Part shown: one piece after another, positions 57,091 through 64,000 of the stretch
How the letters are laid out: every line of letters starts with the position of its first letter
Position numbering within the stretch: the stretch's first letter is position 1
Assembly: GCF_020497125.1 (NCBI RefSeq)
Contig: NC_059073.1
Location: forward strand, 139,571,012 to 139,635,011
DNA length: 64,000 nt
From: Mauremys mutica
Lineage: Eukaryota; Chordata; Testudines; Geoemydidae
Direction of reading: 5' to 3'
The notes under the pieces: model-generated
The model's input: only the letters and a program-made list of their open reading frames with translations
Databases searched by the model: none
Told to the model about the DNA's origin: nothing
Program-made: the position numbers and the translations under genes

Positions 57091-57620
57091 CTTATTCAGC
57101 AAAGCATTCAAGCACATACATAAAGCTACGTAAGGGCTTAAGGTCCAGGGCCACAAAGTTATTTCAAGCTTCTAACTTCCTGTGATTTCAATAGAAATTA
57201 GGATCCTAAATATTGTAATGATCAGTGCACAGAGCACCTCCACCAAAAGGCAGTGCCGTATCTATCTTAGGGTTAAGGTGTTGTCTTGTGTGTTATTACA
57301 TTGTTGTATCTGCTCTTGGGGGTGTTAGTGGGGAACTCATTCCTGTGTACGGTGACCAGACAGCAAGTGTGAAAAATCTGGACGGGAGTGAGGGAGTTAT
57401 AGGCATCTATATAAGAAAAAGCCTCAAATATCGGGATTGTCCCTATAAAATTGGGACATTGGTCACCCTGTGTGAGAGTGCTGGAGCTGGTATGTGCGGT
57501 TTTCCAATAAATCTCTGATTCGCCAAGTGTTACAACACCTTTGAGGATCTGGGCCTAAGTGCTTGGCTGGACAGGGATGGACTTAAGCACATGCTTAAAT
57601 GCTTTGCTGAATAGGGGCCC
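57090..57620. mobile_element. Split palindromic repeat around a GGGTGACC MITE
   Basis: One arm (TCAGCAAAGCATTCAAGCAC, about 57097-57117) and its inverse (CACATGCTTAAATGCTTTGC, about 57588-57608) belong to a common amniote palindromic repeat. Between them lies a TGGTCACC-type MITE (57349-57469: CGGTGACCAGACAGC ... ATTGGTCACCCTG) plus unassigned sequence. Whether the arms are one element is uncertain. Confidence 0.5.
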
Positions 57621-58579
57621 ACACACTCAGGCAGGTCTCTGCAGACCTTTTGCAAGTTTGAGAGCTCCCCCTACTCTGGCAAAGCGAGATCCATGGATCT
57701 TTAAATGGTCACAAGTGGACAGGACCTTAATTTTACATCTCATCTGTGAGGTGAGACCTGCAGAAGCACAGTGCCGCTAGCTGATTGCTAGCTTGCAGAC
57801 AGAAGAGTGCCACCCATATCACTTCCTGTACCACCTTAATTCTCACTAGAATTTTCTCCCATCCATATACTGACCTATCCTCACCCAGCTTAGCTGATGC
57901 AAGAAGACAGGAGCTTGGCTTGAGGCTGACACATTAATACTTCCCTAACATGAGATGCAGAAGATTCTTCCTTAACACAATTTGCTTAAGTCATTGTTAT
58001 TTCCCTGCCCTCCTAAACCATGAACCCTGATTTTATGTTCTGTGGTAAATGTTATGCCTTTAAAGGCCCACACTGGAATAATAATAATAAAAAAAACCAA
58101 AACAGGCCGTCACTCTGCTGTGCCCCCTGTAAAGAGAAATTGCTTAAAGCAGCAAGAAGGATGTTTAATTTTGGGAGTCCAGGAGCCAGTGTTTGTGAAT
58201 GGCTGAGCTGGAGAGAGGGGTGAGGTCATAGTGATCTATGCTCCTGAATAATGAATCTGACATTACAGGTATGCAAATGCAACCCGGCATGCTCCAAGCT
58301 AAAGCTTAGTTTGTTTGGTCAATTATTCACCAGCTTCCTTCCTTCTTAGCACCTGATGGCAGGTGGGAGCAGAAATGGCATGTTTAATAGGGGGAGGACA
58401 AGATCAAATCCAAAATCGTGGATGGTGAGATTTCCTTGGCAATCCTGGAGTTTAAATGCAATTTGTACATGCTAAAGAAAAGGAAAAGCATGGTCCAGTG
58501 GCTTGACTATGGTACTGAGATTCACAGAACTAGAATCCAGTCCTAGCCCAGACATCCAGAGTTGTTATAATAAGGGCTG

Positions 58580-58815
58580 AAAAATACCCAAGAGTTTTGG
58601 AAGGGATATAAATTTTCATGCTTCAGGGCATAAACCAACCTATAATAAATGAGGGGGTCAGGAAGAAACTTTCCCTGTGGCCAGACTATCCCATAACTAC
58701 CTACTGTGGAGTTTTGCACATACCTCTGAAGCATTCTGTGCTGGCCATAATCAGAGAAAGCATATTGGACGGACCAGGAGTCTTATCTAGTCTGGGAATT
58801 TCTATATTAGTTCCC
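58580..58815 (+). mobile_element. CR1-related 3' fragment, sense
   Basis: CTTCAGGGCATAAACCAACC, GGGGTCAGGAAGAAACTTTC, CCTCTGAAGCATTCTGTGCT, TGGCCATAATCAGAGA follow the sense order of an older turtle CR1 tail. Non-coding. Confidence 0.72.
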
Positions 58816-58837
58816 TTGGAAAAGCTAATCCATCTGT

Positions 58838-58975
58838 TTCCCTCAGTCTGCTCACCTAAAAGAAAGAGAATTGTAATTATAATTACTACCTCACATGGCT
58901 GTTCTGTGAATGGCTTGGAAAATGCCGTGCACGTGAAAAGGGCATATAAATGTTATGTCTTATTACTAAGCGGGA
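58838..58975 (+). mobile_element. MIR-type SINE 3' part, sense
   Basis: TCCCTCAGTCTGCTCACCTA, ACTACCTCACATGGCTGTTC and AAAGGGCATATAAATGTTAT follow the sense order of MIR. Lies directly after the CR1 fragment. Confidence 0.6.
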
Positions 58976-59159
58976 GTTATGGGTGAAATGCTACCACCAA
59001 TGTGATATAAAGCTACATGGTTAATGCTAAACACATAGAACATATTGTATTACTTCAAAGCATTTTACAATTACAAGTCACAATTAGGGCTGATTCCAAA
59101 GCCCACTGAAGTAAATGGAAAGTCTCTTATATCAGGCCTTCAAGCTTCACAGCCAGCTT

Positions 59160-59335
59160 TATGGAGTAGGAAAGTAACGTTATCGTCACCGTACAGAGTT
59201 ACAGAGCTGATGCACAGAGAAAATTAAGGGTCTTGCCAAAGGCTACCCAAAATATCAGTGGCAGAACAGGGAATAGAATCTAGGCATCCTATCCCCTTCC
59301 CCTATCGCTACACCACTCTCCTTCCCTTCAACAGA
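59160..59335 (-). mobile_element. MIR-type SINE, antisense
   Basis: CAGAGCTGATGCACAGAGAA, AAGGGTCTTGCCAAAGGC, TGGCAGAACAGGGAATAGAA and TCGCTACACCACTCTCCTTC match the antisense MIR order. Confidence 0.68.
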
Positions 59336-59865
59336 ACATGAAATGATTTCCCAAAGGGATAAAGCCAAATGCCACCCGCATTATTTCTTGATCGAGCTCA
59401 CCTTTATACCTCTCCTGAATAATATTTTACACAGTTGTTGCTTGAACAGAAGTCACTATATTGTTTTTTATACCTCTGCCTCTTGTCAGGAGGAACCTAG
59501 TGTAAATTCTCTTTGGCCAGCTCTGAAAATTCCTGAGCTGTATGCTGATCATCACTGTGTTCTCTCAACTCCCAGCCTGAGCAAGCATGCGCATCAGACA
59601 GACTGTTGATGAATCGAAGTCTCTTTCTACCGTTTTTAGCCAGCAGGGTATGCTCGTTTTAGTCTCATCGTGGACTATTTTTTCGATCAGTGGGAATGTC
59701 ACCACAGGTAAATATTCAGGTCTGGCCAAGCATAGTTCAATACATGACAAGAAGAGCGAGAACTCCACCATCATTAGTTACACAGATCCAAACGCGAGGA
59801 GACATCATTGTTCTTGTACCCATTTCCTTTTCCCCGTGCCTCTCTCAACATGTCTGTCGTTAGAC

Positions 59866-59955
59866 AATGAGGCCCAGATCCTCAAAGGTATTTAGGCGTC
59901 TAACTCCCATTGAAATCAGTGGGGGTTAAGGACTTATCTAGGATCTAGACCTAAG
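59866..59955. mobile_element. Palindromic MITE (GGCCCAGATCCTCAAAGG family)
   Basis: Arms AGGCCCAGATCCTCAAAGGT and TAGGATCTAGACCT flank TAACTCCCATTGAAATCAGT. Same family as 48197-48283 and 51088. Confidence 0.6.
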
Positions 59956-60039
59956 CTCCTTAGAGCTAGACAAAGTCAGACTAGAAATATGGAGCCCATT
60001 TTTAACAATGAGGGAAATTAACCATAGGAACAAGGGTCA

Positions 60040-60205
60040 TGGTGGATTCTCCATCACTGTCAATTTTTAAATCAAGGTTGGATTTTTTTTTTCTAAACAC
60101 TGCTCTAGGTCAGAGAAGCTCTGTGGCCTGTGTTATATAGGAGATCAGACAAGATGATCACAATAATCTCTTCTGGCCTTAGAATCAACGTATCTATGAA
60201 CAGCG
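60040..60205 (+). mobile_element. CR1-related 3' end, sense
   Basis: GGTGGATTCTCCATCACTGT, GTGGCCTGTGTTATATAGGA, ATCAGACAAGATGATCACAA and CTTCTGGCCTTAGAATC follow the sense order of the older CR1 tail whose inverted copies are at 32050 and 44281. Confidence 0.78.
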
Positions 60206-60940
60206 ATTAGCTACCTTCACTGTTTGGGAAGAACCTTGAACATGGTGGGTGCTATCTTAAATAAATAAATAATAATAAACAGTTATATTGCTATGAAAAT
60301 ACCAAGCAGTGGAACTTTATTTTTCATGTGTTTCAGTGCCTCTCACATCAAGAACGATCTTAGCAGGTGCCCTTCTCATAGAGAAATTAATATCCGGAGC
60401 ATGTGTTGATTTACACCAGTTGAGGATCTAGTCTTGCTAAAGCATGGGCAGGTTCTTGTTCTTAGTCTGATACAGATTATGCGAAGCAGACAGTAGCAAT
60501 CACTCACACTGACTGTGAAGATGCAGCGGTAACAGGCTGCATGGGACAGCCACAAATTGGAGGTAACGTATCCCATTCCACCAGTGAATGTAGGGCAGAC
60601 AGTGCCACGCTGTGGATGGAATTTAGGACTGGGGTATGCTCCTCATACATGGCGTCTGACAGTGGTTAGCAGACCTCTGTGCTCATTTGCCTCCTCACCA
60701 AAGTCTGCCTTTAAGAGATGATGGCAAGTCATTCAGTTCTTTGTTTGAGTTCCTTCATGCTGAACATTCCTGAGTGTTGGGCGAGGAACATGACTACAGC
60801 TTCTTATGGGTTTGCATGAGATGCAGGAGCAACACTTACATCTTTCATAAGTTGTCAACCCGAATTGCTGGGGCCCAGGAAATTGGTTCCTCAAGGCAGT
60901 GACCAGGTCAAATTTTACTGCTTGCTTGAACTGTCTAGCT

Positions 60941-61250
60941 CAGGGGTTGGCAACCTTTCAGAAGTGGTGTGCCAAGTCTTCATTTAGTCACTCTAATTTA
61001 AGGTTTCACGTGCAGTAATACATTTTAACATTTTTAGAAGGTCTCTTTCTATAAGTCTATAATATATAACTAAGCTATTGTTGTATGTAAAATAAATAAG
61101 GTTTAAAAAATGTTTAAGAAGCTTCATTTAAAATTAAATTCAAATGCAGAGCCCCCCGGACCGGTGGCCAGGACCCAGGCAGTGAGAGTGCCACTGAAAA
61201 TCAGTTCGTGTGCCGCCTTCGGAACGCGTGCCATAGGTTGCCTACCCCTG
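60941..61250. mobile_element. hAT non-autonomous element, 310 bp
   Basis: Ends CAGGGGTTGGCAACCTTT and inverted CAGGGGTAGGCAACCTAT with a perfect 8-bp TSD, gtctagct (60933-60940 and 61251-61258). Its first ~200 bases and last ~40 match the ends of the 1.48-kb element at 25995, so it is an internally deleted relative. Confidence 0.9.
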
Positions 61251-61301
61251 GTCTAGCTGCTAATCTTGGACTGTGGAAGACACACACACACGCCCTGGTA
61301 C

Positions 61302-61307
61302 TGTGTG

Positions 61308-61343
<36 letters not shown>
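61302..61343. repeat. (TG)n(TA)n(CA)n self-complementary simple repeat
   Basis: A TG run, then a TA run, then a CA run make a near-perfect 42-nt palindrome able to extrude as a cruciform. Overlapping frames are not genes. Confidence 0.92.
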
Positions 61344-61639
61344 GAGTACGAGGGTGGCATATAACAATATTCATATCCCAGCCAGAAGCATGTTCAAAAC
61401 AATGTTGAGCATTTAGTTCAAAGGGACAGTGAAACTGGGAGAAACAGTTCCAAAGTGGCCCACAGGGGGAGCTGTTAATCAGGGATCTCACAGCAAATAA
61501 GCAGCACAACTTGGTAAGTGAGGAAGAAAGTGGAGACAGAAGAGGTGAACCGGGAAGACAAACATGAGGAGCAGAGTGCAGGAAATGACCCAACCCTTCA
61601 GCATGAGTGAGGGACTTCTTCCCTGCAGGATAAATTGTT

Positions 61640-64000
61640 GTTTAGCCTAACCCTAGCTCAGGGCCACCTCTCAGCACCAACCCTAACCCCAGAACAACTG
61701 AGTAGAAACTGCAACTACATTGCTTCAGTCGTTTGATACCTTTAATTAACACTAATTCTATAACCAGAAAGCTCACTGCACAACTAAGAAATTCCAGTGT
61801 AAATACAATACAGTTAATATATGCAGTAAGGACACTACCAAAAGGCATAAAACTAGTAAATCAGTCACGCAGTTAACAGTCCAGTTATAGGAATTAGTGG
61901 TAATTACATACCGAAAAGCAAAACCGCAGCGTGATTACTGTGTGATTGCATTGTGACTATAGTGTAATTTTGGCACACTTATTATTTACAATCGGACCAG
62001 CTCTCTCTCCCCTTTTCTCAGTCCCCTTATTTGTGGCGGGCAAGGCTAGGTCTCTAAAACGATGAAAAAAATCCTTAGCCCAGACAAAACCATTCAATCA
62101 TCAACGTTTTTCAAAAGGGTATTTCTATTAGCTGCACGGATTTCCTGAATGGAAACAATTCAACTCCCCCACAGTGGACAGATGGCTCGCAAAAACACAA
62201 GAAGCTCTGTCCATGGGGAAAACGACTAGTCTGCACAAAGAATGAATCACACCACAAATATTTGGACATTCGTCTCTTTCCTCTTGCACAGTGAGGAAAA
62301 AAAAACACCCCATTAATGAGCTCTTCTCTTTCTTGCAGTAACTTCAGTGGTGGAAAGTTCGTATCTCCTCTGTAATGACCATGAGTTCTGAAGGGTATGA
62401 AAGCCAGGTCTGATTTAGGCCAGCTCCTGCCCATCTTTACTTAAAACACTCCTTATCACTTGGGTGCTTTCCTGCAATTCACTGAGAGTGCTGACGGCTC
62501 TACTGCTGGGAAATACCGAGGAGGCAAAGGAATGGGGAAGAAACCTCAAGCGTCCATTTAGCCAGCAAATGGCACTAAATAGGATGTCTGCTTTTCTTCC
62601 CAGGGGCGGAGCAGTGCAGGTGCTTGCAAACAAAGCTCTCGTCCTTCCCTTTCCCATGAGAAAACAAAGGAGTGAGCTCAGGAGTGGAGTTGTGGGAATC
62701 ATGGTTGTTTTCAGGTTGCTGGCCATTATGAAAAAAGGACAGAAAAGTGTTTGGCGTAAAACGCAAAATGAATTTTTCCAAATGTTTGGCCCACCAAAAA
62801 GTTGTTGAGAAAATATTTTGAGTCAAATAAAACCTTTCGTTTTGACATTTTTATTTTAAATGTCTTTGATTTATATTTTTTTTCAAATAATAGGAGAATA
62901 GACACACAAAAAAGTCAAAAAGAACTGACTAATAGTAAGGGACTGAAAAACAAAGAAGTGGGCTGGGAGGGCAAAGGTGAGTGACATCTTGGTTTCCATC
63001 TGCTAGGAATTTCAAAGAAGTCAGACCAAATCTTTTCAAATTTGCCTGAGGTCCATCTTCTCCGAGAAGTTACCTGCTCTTTAGCTGCCGGTGCCAGGCC
63101 AGCCAAGACAGTGTGCCAAGCTTCTATCCCTGAAGGAACCTCCTCTTCTATCTAAGTAATGCGAGTCATTTGGCTACAAGCAGCGCTCTACAGAACCTAG
63201 TTTTTCATGAGCTGGGGACTTTTAAAGATAATGGGAAGTAATTTTGAAGGAAGTATCCATTATCCTATTAATCCTCTTGTCTACTTCTAGCCAACAGGAC
63301 AGTTGCTAAACACATGAATACTGCGTGCCCTGGGAAGCCCCCCAGTTACTATTCCTCAGTTTTATTTTAGAAAAATATATATATATTTTTTAAATGTTTC
63401 TCTGGGTGGGTGGAGATTGGCTTTGTGTAAATTGCAACTTCCCATCACAGGGAGAGACTTCCATTTCCCCAGCTTGCAGCATTATCCTACAGCCCTTATC
63501 CTTAGCCAGGCAGTCCTGGGGCTGCAGGGCATAACAGAGTTCTCCCTAGCTGCTGGTGGAAAGGGGGCTGGTCTCTCCCTGCTTGTTGCCAGGAATCCTG
63601 GCTTCAGCCTTGTACCATTTTGATGAGGAAATGTCCCCTACAATAGTGGCTACTAGACAAACATGGACCAGTTTTCTAGACAATTTAAATTCTGTTCCTT
63701 CTCACACATGGATGCTGTGTGTTGGGGCAACCTGTTGGTGAAAATTGTGGGGAAGGTGGATTGATAAGAGGACCATTTGGGTGTCTTCGTTGATCTCAGC
63801 AGATCAGTTTCTGCAATTCCAAGCACTACCACAACAACACAGCCTACCTGGTCCAGCTGCATGGCATTACCTGCAGCTTAAGCATCTCTTGAAGGATATA
63901 TCATGTGCTGGGAACAGTAGAGACTCCAGCATGGTTGTTGACGTGGAGAGAGGTCCATAGGCTCAGCTGCCAAGCTGAAGCTTATGATGACTCCTGGCCC
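61640..64000. other. Unassigned sequence at right edge
   Basis: No gene or confident repeat. Overlapping frames of 100-114 codons at 62415-62808 on both strands lack domains and splice support. A CAAAT/TTTTGA-rich patch at 62800-62890 resembles generic AT-rich debris. Confidence 0.4.

Noticed and set aside
61201..61593. 130-codon minus frame with a Cys/Val and Ile/Tyr run
   Set aside because: The run is the (TG)n(TA)n(CA)n repeat translated; the flanks are hAT sequence.

Overview
This is a piece of vertebrate nuclear DNA, almost certainly from a cryptodiran turtle. The organism call rests on repeats I recognise: a tRNA-derived SINE of the tortoise Pol III (Cry) type at 30.85 kb and 42.5 kb, many chelonian-style CR1 LINE fragments, several hAT non-autonomous elements with intact 8-bp target-site duplications (TSDs), PIF/Harbinger elements, and ancient MIR-type SINEs. 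There are no bacterial, viral-genome or CRISPR features. Nearly all open frames over 60 codons are chance frames in GC-rich DNA or pieces of transposon genes.

Layout. 0.5-6.5 kb is GC-rich, with four short minus-strand segments that look like exons (not identified), two hAT elements and a degenerate ~50-bp tandem array at 5.8-6.45 kb. 7-11.2 kb is repeat-dense: CR1, hAT, an LTR-like piece, a 1-kb element with terminal inverted repeats and a perfect 22-bp hairpin. 11.48-12.0 kb is a CpG island with NRF1-, CCAAT- and ETS-type sites and a splice donor at 11931. It is the best candidate for a host promoter and first exon (plus strand); I cannot name the gene. 12.2-15.1 kb holds a palindromic retroposon and two decayed Harbinger pieces in opposite directions. 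16-21.5 kb ends in a ~2.7-kb antisense CR1 ORF2 copy interrupted by at least five later insertions. 22-42 kb is AT-richer, intron- or desert-like sequence with scattered repeats, including a 1.48-kb hAT element at 26-27.5 kb. 42.7-44.85 kb is a dead hAT transposase gene on the minus strand. 45-64 kb is mostly unique AT-rich sequence with MIR, CR1, MITE and hAT fragments.

How it fits together. If the CpG island is a real promoter, everything to its right (about 52 kb) could be first-intron sequence. I found no downstream exon I could defend. The most interesting sequence is a group of retroposons at 12.3, 18.6, 20.5, 21.1, 34.6 and 39.4 kb. Five are inverted dimers, and several break close to a motif (CUGAUGA, stem, GAAA, short stem) that matches the catalytic core of a hammerhead ribozyme. 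This suggests Penelope-like retroelements, but that class assignment is inference.
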